Notes: generated from the sequence alone by a model not told the origin. A stretch of DNA of 26,880 nt from Pseudomonadota bacterium (GCA_023405815.1 JAEXXM010000048.1:1-26880), one strand, 5' to 3'. Shown: positions 7,906 through 17,478, numbered from the stretch's first letter. Numbers and translations are program-made.

Positions 7906-10623
7906 ATGGGAAGTCCTGAGGGCGGAGGTCAACATGCTACGGCCTCCAGATGCGCAGTAGGTCCAGGTGCCCGGCCGGACAATTGGGACGGGCACGTCTC
8001 GCGGCACCGCATCAGTCGCTACCTAGCAGGGGCAACAATCGCAACTCTGACGATAGCGGCCGCCGGCTACGGCGCGTTGCAGCTCGCCATGCACCACCTC
8101 GGTCCGCCGCCGATCAATGTCGCCGGCACCTCGGCATCACCGGCCGCGGCCGACCACGCACACCGACCGGCCGTAGCTACGACACTCGATCCCGACGCAG
8201 TCGATCCCCGCTATCTGGCGATGCTCTTCGCCTTCGAGGACCGGCGCTTCTATTCGCACTTCGGTGTCGACCCCATCGGGATCGTCCGCGCCGCGCGCGA
8301 CCTCGTCGTCAACGGCCGCATCGTCACCGGCGGTTCAACTCTCACCATGCAGGTGGCACGCCTCATCGACAATCAGTACGACCGCTCCCCTGCCGTGAAG
8401 CTGCACCAGATCGTGCGCGCCATGCAGCTCGAGCGGAGTCTCACCAAAAGGCAGATCCTTGGCCTCTATCTCGCGCTCGCCCCGTTCGGCGGCCGAACCA
8501 AGGGCGTGCGCGCAGCGTCCCATAAGTATTTCGGCAAAGACCCCCGACAACTCTCGCTCGCCGAGGCCGCGCTGCTCGTCGCCCTCCCGCAGGCACCCGA
8601 GGCGCGCCGCCTCGACCGCAACGCCAACGCCGCGCGCCGCGCGCGCAATTTCGTCCTCGATACGGTCGCCGCAGCAGGCGTCCTCACTCCCGCCGAAGCC
8701 GAACTCGCGAAACTTGAACCCCTGACATCAGAGAGCTCGACGATGCCCCCAAATCCCGTCCCCAAGCCTCCTGTCATACAAACCGCCAGCCTCTTCGCCG
8801 GCCTCACACTCGGCATGAATATCGTCGCCGGCTCAGCTGCGGCCGCCCCCATGGAACCGCCGCGCCCGCATTTTCTGGGTTCTAACGAGCAGGTCGTGCT
8901 TGATGTGCGCCGTAACCTCCTGCGACCGCAGCCGCAGGGCACGCATCAGGATGACCGCGATGCCCTGTGGATGTTCTACGCCGCGCGCACCGAGCCGGTT
9001 TGGGTTTCAAAGACGGGATGGACCCACGGTGCTCGATCGTTGATCGAGGAGATCAAGCGTGCCGACGACTGGGGTCTCAGCGCAGCCGACTTCGACATTC
9101 CATCTCTACCGGATGCTGCAGACGACGCGCTGATCACGGAGCAACAACGTGCCGACGCCGAAACAGGACTGTCGCTCGTCGCACTGAAATATGCGCGTTA
9201 CGCGCGCGGCGGACGCATTGCCGATCCGGCCACTCAACTCAGCTCCTACCTCGATCGCAAGCCGCAAGTCCGTCCGCCGTTCCTCGTCATGACCGAGCTC
9301 GCCAATGCCGACGCTCCCGACGACCTCCTACGCAAGCTGCATCCTCAGCACGAGCAGTTCGCCAGGCTGCGCGAGGAGTATCTGGCGCGTCGCGATACGG
9401 GCAGCCACACGGCCGTCGATATTCCCTCCTCCGGAACCAAGCTCAAGCCGGGCGCCTCGCACCCCGACATTGCCCTGGTGCGCGAGCGCCTGCGCGTCCC
9501 CGCCGCTGGAGCCGACAGCACACTCTATGACGACCGTCTGGCGGAAGTCGTAAAGCGCTTTCAAGCGAAACGGGGAATCGAGCCAGCAAACGGCGTCATC
9601 AATGCCAAGACCCGTCGCGCCCTCAATGAAGGACAGAAGGTGGCTCTGAGCACGCTGCTCGCCAACATGGAGCAATGGCGCTGGATGCCGGACGACCTCG
9701 GCGAAGCGTATGTGTGGGTCAATGTCCCTGAGTTCACGGTGCGCGTCATGAAAGATGGCAAGGAGCAGCTCTCCGAGCGCGTCATCACCGGCGAGGTCGA
9801 CATGCAGACTCCGATCTTTTCGGAGGACCTCAAGACGATCTACTTCCACCCGCGTTGGATCGTTCCCGACAGCATCAAGATCAAGGAGATCGGACCTGGT
9901 CTTGCACGCGGACGGCGCCGCGACATGGTCGTGATGCGCAATGGCAAGGTGATCAAGCCGAGCACCGTCAACTGGTACAAGGCGGACATTCGCACCTATG
10001 ACATCTACCAGCCGTCAGGCCCCGGCAACGCGCTCGGACAGATGAAGTTCACGTTCCCCAACAAGCATATGGTCTATCTCCACGATACACAGAGCAAGGG
10101 CCTGTTCGACTCGACGCAAAGAACCTTCAGCCACGGCTGCGTGCGCGTAAGAAATCCCCAGCGCCTCGCCGAGCTGCTGCTCGGCATCGACAAGGGCTGG
10201 ACGCCCGACGAGGTCGCCAAGCTCATCAAGGTCAAGGGAGAGCCGGAAGAAAACGCCGTCGTGCTGGATAAGCACATCCCGGTTCACATCACCTACTTCA
10301 CGGCCCGGGTCGATGACGACGGTGACATCACCACCGCCAAAGACGTCTACGGCCACGAAAAGCGGATTACCCAAGCCATCGAAGGCAACTGGGAGGACAT
10401 CGACAAAGGTTCCGACCACCTTGCTCAGGTGGAGCTGGCAAAGCGCCTCGACGATGCCGACAACGCCAAGCGGCGCAAGACGGCGCGCCGTTCGGCGGGT
10501 GGAAGGCGATACGCCACACGTAGCTATGGTGGAGGTGGCGGCTTTGGAGGCAGCTCTCCCACCCGCATCAGCAGTAGCGGCTCATCGGCGAACGATATCT
10601 TCCGCCGGAGCTTCGGCAACTAA
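7906..10623 (+). CDS. GT51 peptidoglycan glycosyltransferase fused to YcbB-type L,D-transpeptidase
   Basis: A 905-residue frame with two cell-wall enzymes. Residues 40-62 form a signal anchor. Residues 95-265 are a GT51 domain of PbpC type: FEDRRFYSHFGVDP with catalytic Glu111, TGGSTLTMQVARL, LTKRQILGLYLALAPFGG, and KGVRAASHKYFGKDP. The D,D-transpeptidase domain that normally follows in class A PBPs is absent. Instead, after a hydrophobic segment (280-315), come a YcbB scaffold domain (about 325-490), a peptidoglycan-binding domain (about 520-573) and a YkuD L,D-transpeptidase domain (about 600-760) with His743 and catalytic Cys745 in FSHGCVRVRNP. The tail (840-905) is basic, then glycine-rich. 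Glycan polymerisation and 3-3 cross-linking could thus be joined in one chain. GAGG lies 5 bases before ATG 7906. The segment from Met280 looks like a buried signal peptide, so an internal start at 8743 may also be used. Confidence 0.88.
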   Translation: MGSPEGGGQHATASRCAVGPGARPDNWDGHVSRHRISRYLAGATIATLTIAAAGYGALQLAMHHLGPPPINVAGTSASPAAADHAHRPAVATTLDPDAVDPRYLAMLFAFEDRRFYSHFGVDPIGIVRAARDLVVNGRIVTGGSTLTMQVARLIDNQYDRSPAVKLHQIVRAMQLERSLTKRQILGLYLALAPFGGRTKGVRAASHKYFGKDPRQLSLAEAALLVALPQAPEARRLDRNANAARRARNFVLDTVAAAGVLTPAEAELAKLEPLTSESSTMPPNPVPKPPVIQTASLFAGLTLGMNIVAGSAAAAPMEPPRPHFLGSNEQVVLDVRRNLLRPQPQGTHQDDRDALWMFYAARTEPVWVSKTGWTHGARSLIEEIKRADDWGLSAADFDIPSLPDAADDALITEQQRADAETGLSLVALKYARYARGGRIADPATQLSSYLDRKPQVRPPFLVMTELANADAPDDLLRKLHPQHEQFARLREEYLARRDTGSHTAVDIPSSGTKLKPGASHPDIALVRERLRVPAAGADSTLYDDRLAEVVKRFQAKRGIEPANGVINAKTRRALNEGQKVALSTLLANMEQWRWMPDDLGEAYVWVNVPEFTVRVMKDGKEQLSERVITGEVDMQTPIFSEDLKTIYFHPRWIVPDSIKIKEIGPGLARGRRRDMVVMRNGKVIKPSTVNWYKADIRTYDIYQPSGPGNALGQMKFTFPNKHMVYLHDTQSKGLFDSTQRTFSHGCVRVRNPQRLAELLLGIDKGWTPDEVAKLIKVKGEPEENAVVLDKHIPVHITYFTARVDDDGDITTAKDVYGHEKRITQAIEGNWEDIDKGSDHLAQVELAKRLDDADNAKRRKTARRSAGGRRYATRSYGGGGGFGGSSPTRISSSGSSANDIFRRSFGN

Positions 10624-10844
10624 CCGCGATCGCTTAGAGAGAGAGAGGGAGCAACGCAGCCGGCCGCGTGTTGTTGTCGGCTGCACGCATCGCGAACGAG
10701 TGATCGTCGCAAGCAATACAAAAAGTCGGCGCTGCATTCGCCAAAGATAAAGTCTCTCTTGCAGCTTTCGTTGATTGTGTCGCCGCACCCGTGATGAGTG
10801 AGATGCCTGCAAGAAGCAGTCGTTGTTTGTCGAGTGAGGACGCG

Positions 10845-11579
10845 ATGTCGAAGTGTGCGCATGGAATGCTCGCGGGAGTCACGGCCCTGTCGGCATTCTG
10901 TTTCATTGAGCCTGCAAACGCACTGACGATGAAGCAGTGCAGTGAGAAGTATAAGACCGCGAGCGATGCGGGCGCCGTCGGCACCATGAGCTGGAACGAG
11001 TTCCGCAAGGCGGAATGCGGCCCCGGCGCCACCATGGCGGTGAAGACGGTCAAGACCCCTTCGACAGCCGGCACCGGCCCGAGCGTCGAGGAATGCAGCG
11101 CGCGCTATAAGACCGCCAAGAATGACGGAACGCTCGGCGGCATGAGCTGGAACGAGTTCCGCTCCGCCGGCTGCGTCACCAAGACCGCAGCTGCCCCCGC
11201 CACCAAGAAAGCGCCCGCGGAAAGATCCGCAGCAGCTCCGACCACCGAAAGGACGAAGGTCAGCGAGAAGGAGTGCAGCGCGCGCTATCAGGCGGCAAAG
11301 GCCGCGGGCACGCTCGGAATGACATGGAACGAGTTTCGTTCGGCGGGCTGTCCGCAGAGCATCGCCAAGCGCAGCGGCACCATGACTCCGACCGCGGCAT
11401 CGATGTTCCCCGCCGCGATCTCAAGGAAGTACGCCGATCAATCGCCTGGACGCGCGCGCCTGCTCACCTGCCGCGACCAGTACGAGGCGAACAAAGCCGC
11501 CGGCATCACCGAGCCGAAATGGACCGAGGAGGGCGGCGGCTACTACAGCGAGTGCAACAAGCGGCTGAGCCCGCAGTGA
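10845..11579 (+). CDS. Exported protein with repeated two-cysteine modules
   Basis: A 244-residue secreted protein; the signal peptide probably ends after ANA (residue 26). It then carries three near-identical modules that begin and end with cysteine: residues 32-58, 84-110 and 144-169, consensus CSxxYxxAKxxGTLGxMSWNEFRxAxC. They are linked by Ala/Thr/Lys-rich spacers. A fourth, divergent copy (209-237, CRDQYEANKAAG ending YYSEC) closes the protein. The even cysteine pairs suggest one disulfide per module in the periplasm. Proteins with this motif are familiar in Rhizobiales as hypothetical proteins; I know no function. GAGGA precedes ATG 10845 by 4 bases, so I prefer it to the ATG at 10791. 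The yidB-like gene starts 33 bases downstream and may be cotranscribed. Confidence 0.8.
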   Translation: MSKCAHGMLAGVTALSAFCFIEPANALTMKQCSEKYKTASDAGAVGTMSWNEFRKAECGPGATMAVKTVKTPSTAGTGPSVEECSARYKTAKNDGTLGGMSWNEFRSAGCVTKTAAAPATKKAPAERSAAAPTTERTKVSEKECSARYQAAKAAGTLGMTWNEFRSAGCPQSIAKRSGTMTPTAASMFPAAISRKYADQSPGRARLLTCRDQYEANKAAGITEPKWTEEGGGYYSECNKRLSPQ

Positions 11580-11612
11580 GCCGCATCCGGCTGTCAGCAA
11601 GAGGAGAAGGCA

Positions 11613-12119
11613 ATGGGAATACTCGATGACGTCCTGAAGCAGCTTTCGCAGCAGCAGGGAAAGGGAGCAGCCCCCTCGACAGGAGGAGACGGCTCCTCGC
11701 CTTTGGTGACCATCTTCCAGGAGTTGCTGACCGGCATGCAACAGGGCGGCGCACAGCCCGCCCCGCGGCAGCAGCAGGCTGAAGCACCGCAAGGCAGCAT
11801 TCCTCAGGGTCAGCAGGGACAAGGCGGCGCGGCCTCTCTCGGCGGCCTCGGTGGGCTCCTCGCCCAGCTTCAGCAGGCTGGCCTCGATGACATCGTGCGC
11901 TCTTGGGTCGGCACCGGCGAGAACAAGCCCGTGCAGCCCGACGATCTCGGGGATGCGCTCGGCAAGAAGACCGTGACGCAAATGGCCGACCAGGCAGGAT
12001 GCAGCCCGAACGATCTCCTCACGCAACTGTCGAAGGCATTGCCGGGAATCATCGACAAGCTGACTCACGACGGTCGCATTCCGACTCAGCAGGAAATCAA
12101 CCAACGCCTCAGAGGTTAG
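11613..12119 (+). CDS. YidB family protein (DUF937)
   Basis: A 168-residue cytoplasmic protein of the YidB/DUF937 family, function unknown. It starts MGILDDVLKQLSQQQG, has a long Gln/Gly/Pro-rich linker (about residues 15-75), then the conserved block GGLLAQLQQAGLDDIVRSWVGTGENKPV, and a C-terminal helical part with LGKKTVTQMADQAG and the ending LTHDGRIPTQQEI. The conserved WVGTGEN and G(R)IPTQ motifs are typical of the family. A GGAG ribosome site lies 8 bases before the ATG. It sits closely downstream of the cysteine-module gene and is followed by a strong hairpin, so the two may form an operon. Confidence 0.88.
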   Translation: MGILDDVLKQLSQQQGKGAAPSTGGDGSSPLVTIFQELLTGMQQGGAQPAPRQQQAEAPQGSIPQGQQGQGGAASLGGLGGLLAQLQQAGLDDIVRSWVGTGENKPVQPDDLGDALGKKTVTQMADQAGCSPNDLLTQLSKALPGIIDKLTHDGRIPTQQEINQRLRG

Positions 12120-12147
12120 TGAGAGTCACCATCGTTGCCACCGGCTG

Positions 12148-12179
12148 GGCCGGCGCTGAGATCACAATCTGCGCCGGCC
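12148..12179 (+). terminator. Strong hairpin, probable terminator after the yidB-like gene
   Basis: Perfect 9-bp arms GGCCGGCGC (12148-12156) and GCGCCGGCC (12171-12179) enclose a 14-base loop that itself can pair AGAT with ATCT. It begins 29 bases after the stop codon. Only a short T stretch follows, so it may work with Rho or as an RNA 3' stabiliser. Confidence 0.6.
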
Positions 12180-12237
12180 TTCGCGCATCTGGATGAGCAC
12201 CGTCGCGATCTTCGCAGCGCTTATCGCGGCAACGAGT

Positions 12238-12254
12238 GTTTACGCTCCGTAAAC
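12238..12254. promoter_or_regulatory. Operator-like palindrome GTTTACG-CTC-CGTAAAC
   Basis: A perfect 7-bp inverted repeat with a 3-base spacer, AT-richer than its surroundings, lies in the 311-base gap between the yidB-like gene and the small exported protein. It looks like a dimeric regulator binding site. No regulator gene is adjacent. The rest of this gap (12180-12430) shows no coding frame and no promoter pair with correct spacing. Confidence 0.4.
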
Positions 12255-12430
12255 GCGTGTTCCGCACGTTCGGCAAATGACTTCGCCGTGCGCAATCATG
12301 GCTCGATCATTGTGCAAGCCGCCAAATGTTTGAGCCAGAATTTGCTGTTAATACATTGACTTGGCGACAGAGTGACGCGTCGAGCGCTCCTTATATTGCT
12401 CTGCAGCGACGTACGACCTAGCCTGCGCAT

Positions 12431-12787
12431 ATGTGTAGAAGCTCGACCAAATCGATCGGCCTTCTTCTGCTGCTCTGGATCGGAATCTTCCTCCCCGTGA
12501 CAGAGTATCAGGTGTCCCACCTCGGCGGCATCGGTAGCCTCATCGGCGTCGCATCGAACGGCGACACGGCTGCCCCCGACAAGCACGCCCAGCCAAACAA
12601 GCAGACCAGCAAGAGCGATCGCTACGCTGCCTCCGCCGGTATCGATCTGACGGACTTTACCTTGGTCGTCGCAGCGCCGGAGCCGACGTCGAAGAGCGAG
12701 TCACTGCCCACGCGCCGCATCTCCGACGGCTTCACATCGCGCGACCTGCCGCCGGAAGAGCGGCCTCCGATCAGCCTCGCCGCTTAA
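12431..12787 (+). CDS. Small exported or membrane-anchored protein, unknown
   Basis: A 118-residue frame with an N-terminal hydrophobic stretch (IGLLLLLWIGIFLP, residues 9-22) that would serve as a signal peptide or anchor, followed by a hydrophilic region rich in Ser, Pro, Lys and Asp. I do not recognise a family. Codons end mostly in G or C as in the neighbouring genes, which argues that it is real. The ribosome site is weak. It lies 118 bases upstream of the RND adaptor start in the same direction, but the gap makes cotranscription uncertain. Confidence 0.55.
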   Translation: MCRSSTKSIGLLLLLWIGIFLPVTEYQVSHLGGIGSLIGVASNGDTAAPDKHAQPNKQTSKSDRYAASAGIDLTDFTLVVAAPEPTSKSESLPTRRISDGFTSRDLPPEERPPISLAA

Positions 12788-12905
12788 GTCACGCGGCGCG
12801 GGTTTGCGCGCGCCAATCTCCCCCATCATCGCTCGAATTTCGTCGCTGACCATCGGTTCTGGCGCAGTCGCGCCATACCAGGTCCAACGACATGACGAGG
12901 TCACC

Positions 12906-14129
12906 ATGTTCACTGGCTCCCCCCGAGCTTCCCTACTGAATCGCAGCGCCTCTGCGCTTGTGTGGCTATCCCCGTTCGCGCTGAGCGGTTGCGATGAGCC
13001 GACAGCCAAAGCTCAACAACAGACACCGCCGCCCGAGGTGGCTTACGTCACCGTGCGTCCGCAGCCCATTCCTTACACGCGCGATCTGCCCGGCCGCGTT
13101 GCCCCGATGCGCATGGCCGAGGTCCGCGCCCGCGTCAGTGGCCTCGTCACCAAACGCACGTTCGAGCAGGGCAGCAAGGTCGAGGAAGGCAGCGTCCTCT
13201 ACACCATCGACCCGGCACTTTACCAAGTCGAGTTGGCCACGGCAGAGGCGGCCCTCGCACGCGCGGAAGCCAATCTCGTGCTTACCGGACAGCAGGAAGA
13301 GCGCTTGAAGGCCCTCCTCGCGAAACAAGCCGCCAGCCAGGCGCAGTACGATGTCGCGGCAGCCGCCCGCCAACAGGCGCTGGCCGAGGTCGCTGGCGCC
13401 AAGGCCGCGCGTGACCGCGCTCGGCTCAATCTCGACTATACCAACGTCCGGGCCCCCATCAGCGGCCGCATCGGACGCGCCATCCTGACGGAAGGTACGC
13501 TTCTCGATTCGACCGCCAGCGGCGTGCTCGCAACCATCCAGCAGCTCGACCCGATCTACATCGACATCACCCAATCGGTCGGCGAGTTGAACAAGCTGCG
13601 CCGTGACCTCGCCAGCGGCGAGCTCTCTCGCACCGATGACAAGGCCGCCAACGTGCAGCTCATCATGGAGGACGGGACCAGCTATCCTCACGCCGGTCGC
13701 TTGCTGTTCTCCGAGGTTTCCGCCGACCCCAGCACCGGGCAGGTGACGCTGCGCGTGCAGATCCCCAATCCGCAGAACGAGCTTCTGCCCGGCATGTACG
13801 TGCGAGCCCGCATCACCCAAGCGGTCGATGCCGACGCCATCGCGCTGCCGCAGCAAGCCATCCAGCGCACCAACGACGGCAAGGCCGAGGTCTGGGTCAT
13901 CAAGGAAGACAACAAGGTCGCTCTGCAGCCCGTCGAGGTGGGCCCCGTCGTCGATCAGAGCTGGCTCATTCGCGACGGCCTGAAGGAAGGCGAGCGCGTT
14001 ATCGTCGAAGGCTTTCAGAAGATTTCAGCCGGCATGGTCGTGACGCCGGTCGATCATCAGGGCATCGAGCAGCAGGCGAGCATCCTTGGGTCCGCCGCGA
14101 CCGCCATCAAGGAGGCACGCGTACACTGA
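12906..14129 (+). CDS. RND efflux periplasmic adaptor lipoprotein (AcrA/MexA family)
   Basis: A 407-residue membrane fusion protein that bridges an inner-membrane RND pump to an outer-membrane channel. It has a lipoprotein signal with the lipobox LSGC (Cys29), a first lipoyl half (RVAPMRMAEVRARVSGLV), an alpha-helical coiled-coil hairpin (about residues 100-170, rich in Ala, Gln, Glu, Arg), the second lipoyl half LDYTNVRAPISGRIG, then beta-barrel and membrane-proximal domains with NELLPGMYVRARI and GLKEGERVIVEGFQKI. GAGG lies 5 bases upstream of ATG 12906; an ATG at 12804 in frame would put 34 odd residues before the signal peptide. The pump gene starts 24 bases after the stop. No TetR-type repressor or outer-membrane channel gene is nearby. 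Confidence 0.92.
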   Translation: MFTGSPRASLLNRSASALVWLSPFALSGCDEPTAKAQQQTPPPEVAYVTVRPQPIPYTRDLPGRVAPMRMAEVRARVSGLVTKRTFEQGSKVEEGSVLYTIDPALYQVELATAEAALARAEANLVLTGQQEERLKALLAKQAASQAQYDVAAAARQQALAEVAGAKAARDRARLNLDYTNVRAPISGRIGRAILTEGTLLDSTASGVLATIQQLDPIYIDITQSVGELNKLRRDLASGELSRTDDKAANVQLIMEDGTSYPHAGRLLFSEVSADPSTGQVTLRVQIPNPQNELLPGMYVRARITQAVDADAIALPQQAIQRTNDGKAEVWVIKEDNKVALQPVEVGPVVDQSWLIRDGLKEGERVIVEGFQKISAGMVVTPVDHQGIEQQASILGSAATAIKEARVH

Positions 14130-14153
14130 CCCAACGCACCCGCTGACGCCGCC

Positions 14154-17100
14154 ATGGCTAGCTTCTTCATTGACCGGCCCATCTTCGCCTGGGTCGTTGC
14201 GCTCTTCATCTGCTTGGGAGGCATTCTCGCCATCCCGAGCCTTCCCGTTGCGCAATACCCAATCATCGCGCCGCCTTCGATCTCCCTGTCGACGCAGTTT
14301 CCCGGAGCGTCCGTCGAGGATCTCTATACGGGAACGACGCGGCTCATCGAGGATGAGCTCAACGGTGCGGCCAACATCCTCAGCTATGAATCGGCGTCGG
14401 ACTCGTTCGGCGTCATCGAGATCGTCGCCAACTTCCAGCCCGGCACCGATCCCGGCTACGCCGCCGTCGAGGTACAGAACCGCTTGAAGCGCGTCGAGGC
14501 ACGCCTGCCTGCCGAAGTGCGTCAGCAGGGCATGCTCGTCGAGGAAGCCTCGGCGGCGACACTGCAGATCATCACCCTCGTTTCGACCGACGGCTCTGTC
14601 GACGAGGTCGGCCTCGGCGATTTCCTCATCCGCAATGTCATCAACGAGATCCGGCGCATCCCCGGCGTCGGTCGCGCTACGCTCTACTCGACCGAGCGCG
14701 CACTGCGCATCTGGATCGATCCCGACAAGCTGCGCGGCTTGTCGCTCAACGCCTCCGACGTGTCCGATGCCATTCTGAAGCAGAATGCGCAGATCGCTTC
14801 CGGCGCGGTCGGCGCCCAGCCGAGCCCGTCGCATCACGCCGTGAACTTCCCCATCATCGTCAAGGGACAGATGCGTGCGCCGGAGGAGTTCGGCTCGATC
14901 GTCCTGCGCGCCAACCCCGACGGCTCGACCGTGCGCCTGCGCGACGTCGCCCGCATCGAGCTCGGCGGCGACGACTACAAGTTCTCGACGCGCCTCAATG
15001 GCGGCGAGGCTGCCGGCATCTCCGTCACCCTGGCACCAGACGGCAACGCTCGAGACTGCCAAGGCCATCCGCGCCAAGATGGAGGAGCTGTCGCAGTTCT
15101 TCCCGCCAAACTTGAAGTGGGACATACCCTACGACATCACGCCTGCGGTCGAAGCCTCGATCGAGAAGGTGCTGCACACGCTCATCGAAGCGGTGGTGCT
15201 CGTCTTCCTCGTCATGTTCCTCTTCCTGCAGAACCTCCGCTATACGCTCGTCCCCACCATCGTCGTGCCGATCGCACTCCTCGGCACCTGCATGGTCATG
15301 ATGCTCGCCGGCTTTTCCATCAACGTGCTGACGATGTTCGGCATGGTGCTCGCCATCGGCATCCTTGTCGACGACGCCATCGTCGTCGTCGAGAACGTCG
15401 AGCGCATCATGGCTAAGGAGGGCCTGCCGCCCAAGGAAGCCACCCGCAAGGCGATGAGCCAGATCACCGGCGCCATCATCGGCATCACGCTGGTGCTCGT
15501 CGCCGTATTCATCCCCATGGCCTTCTTCCCCGGCTCGGTCGGCATCATCTACCGGCAGTTCTCCATCGCCATGGTGACGTCGATCGCCTTCTCGGCCTTC
15601 CTCGCGCTCTCGCTCACACCGGCGCTGTGCACGACGCTTCTGAAGCCGATCGAGAAGGGCCACGCCCACGCGCAAGGCGGCATGTTCGGCTGGTTTAACC
15701 GCTTCGTCGCCCGCGAGACCGCCCGCTATGGACGCGGCGTGTCCGCGTTCATCGCCCGCTCCGGACGCGTGATGATGGTCTACGTTGCGCTGCTCATCGG
15801 TCTCGGCTACGCCTACGTGCGCTTGCCGGAGGGCTTCCTGCCGCTCGAGGACCAGGGCTTCTTCACCGTCGACATTCAGACCCCGCCCGGATCATCTTTC
15901 AACCGCACGCTTGCGGCCGTGAAGAAGGTCGAGGAGCACCTGATGGCGCAGCCTGGAGTCGCCACGGTCACGATGATCAACGGCTATTCCTACTCCGGCC
16001 AGGGCCAGATGGCCTCCCAAGCGTTCGTCACTTTGAAGCCGTGGGATGAGCGCGACGAGGCCAACTCCGCTGCCAAGCTGGTCAACGGCACCAATGCCGC
16101 GATGGCGAGCTACCGCGACGCCGTCATCCAGGCGCTGGAGCCCCCGCCGATCGACAATCTCGGCAATGCCTCGGGCTTCAGCCTCCGGCTGCAGGACCGC
16201 GCGCAGATGGGCTATTCGGCGCTGATGGCAGCACAGGAACAGCTGCTGAAGCTCGCCGCACAAAGCCCCATCGTACAGAACGTCTATGTCGAGGGACTGC
16301 CACCCGTTCCGCAGGCCGAGCTCGTCATCGACCGCGAGAAGGCGATGGCGCACGGCGTCGACTTCGAGGACATCAACAAGACCATTCAGGTAAACCTTGG
16401 GTCAGTCTACGCCAACGATTTCCCCAATCGCGGCAAGATGCAGCGCGTCATCGTTCAAGCCGACGATCTCCAGCGTCTCAACGCCGCCGACCTTCTCAAC
16501 TACGCCGTCAAGAACGCGCAGGGCACCATGGTGCCGATGTCCTCTTTCGCCGAGCTGAAGTGGAGCATCGGCCCGGCGCAGATCGTCGGCTTCAACGGCT
16601 ATCAGTCGGTCCGTTTCACCGGCGAGCCGGCACCCGGCTACACCACGGGCGACGCCATCGCCGAGATGGAGCGGCTGATGCAGCAGCTCCCCAAGGGCTT
16701 CGGCTACACATGGACTGGCCAGTCGGAGCAGGAGAAGGCCGCCGGCTCGCAGGCGAGCCTGTTGTTGGCGCTCTCAATCCTCGTTGTCTTCCTTTGCCTC
16801 GCCGCGCTCTATGAGAGCTGGTCGATCCCGTTCTCGGTGCTGCTCGTCATCCCCTTGGGTGTCGTCGGCGCGCTTCTCGCCGTCTACCTGCGCGACATGC
16901 CCAACGACGTTTACTTCAAGATCGCCCTCATCACGATCGTCGGCCTGTCGGCAAAGAACGCCATCCTGATCATCGAGTTCGCCAAGGAGATGTGGAAGCC
17001 GGGGACGTCCCTCAAGGCAGCGACTGTTATGGCTGCGCAGCAGCGGTTTCGCCCAATCGTCATGACCTCGCTCGCCTTCATCTTCGGGGTCATACCGTTG

Positions 17101-17334
17101 GCGATCGCGGTCGGCGCCGCATCGCGCAGCCAGCAGGCGATCGGCACCGGCGTCATGGGCGGCATGATCACCGCAACGGTGCTGGCCATCTTCTTCGTGC
17201 CCGTCTTCTTCGTGGTGGTGACGCGCCTGTTCCAGCGCAAGCGCCTCACCGCTGAGGACCTCGCCGACGCCAGCACGCAGCCATCGAGCGAAGCACTTCC
17301 TGCACCGGCTCCAGTGGTCGAAGGACACGGCTAG
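14154..17334 (+). pseudogene. AcrB/MexB-type RND efflux permease, reading frame broken
   Basis: The first frame (from 14154) gives the AcrB start ASFFIDRPIFAWVVAL and the first periplasmic porter domain up to GISVTLAPDGNA. At about 15,048 the homology jumps to another frame, continuing LETAKAIRAKMEEL and then the full remainder: transmembrane helices, GILVDDAIVVVENVER with the proton-relay Asp pair, LPLEDQGFFTVDIQ, the second porter domain, and GLSAKNAILIIEFAKE with the relay Lys. Comparing spacing with the family (LAPGANALDTA) suggests loss of two bases. With those restored the protein would be about 1060 residues, a normal RND length, and no other defect is seen. It may be a true recent frameshift or a sequencing or assembly error. 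As written, only a useless 420-residue product would be made from the first frame. Confidence 0.85.
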
Positions 17335-17478
17335 CTTGGCTTGCCGGTGCGGCTTCCGTGCCTCAGCGCCGGCACAACCGCGTCCAATTTGATCTACGTC
17401 ACCGAGACGACCGCGTGAATCTGGCGGACTGGGTTGCGGCCTCTTGGCCGACTGCCCGCAATCCCGCACGAGCACGCC

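Noticed and set aside
10636..10652. Short GA-rich run after the fusion gene
   Set aside because: Only a few GA units are present; too short to call a meaningful repeat.
12356..12397. Promoter made of TTGACT (12356) and TATATT (12392)
   Set aside because: The spacing is about 30 bases, far from the usual 16-18, and no better partner was found.
12701..13009. Minus-strand open frame of 102 codons before the RND adaptor, examined as a possible regulator
   Set aside because: It shows no helix-turn-helix or other motif and overlaps two plus-strand genes with good codon use.
15040..15056. Programmed ribosomal frameshift in the RND pump gene
   Set aside because: There is no slippery heptamer or A/T run at the site, and no member of this family is known to need frameshifting; mutation or sequence error is simpler.
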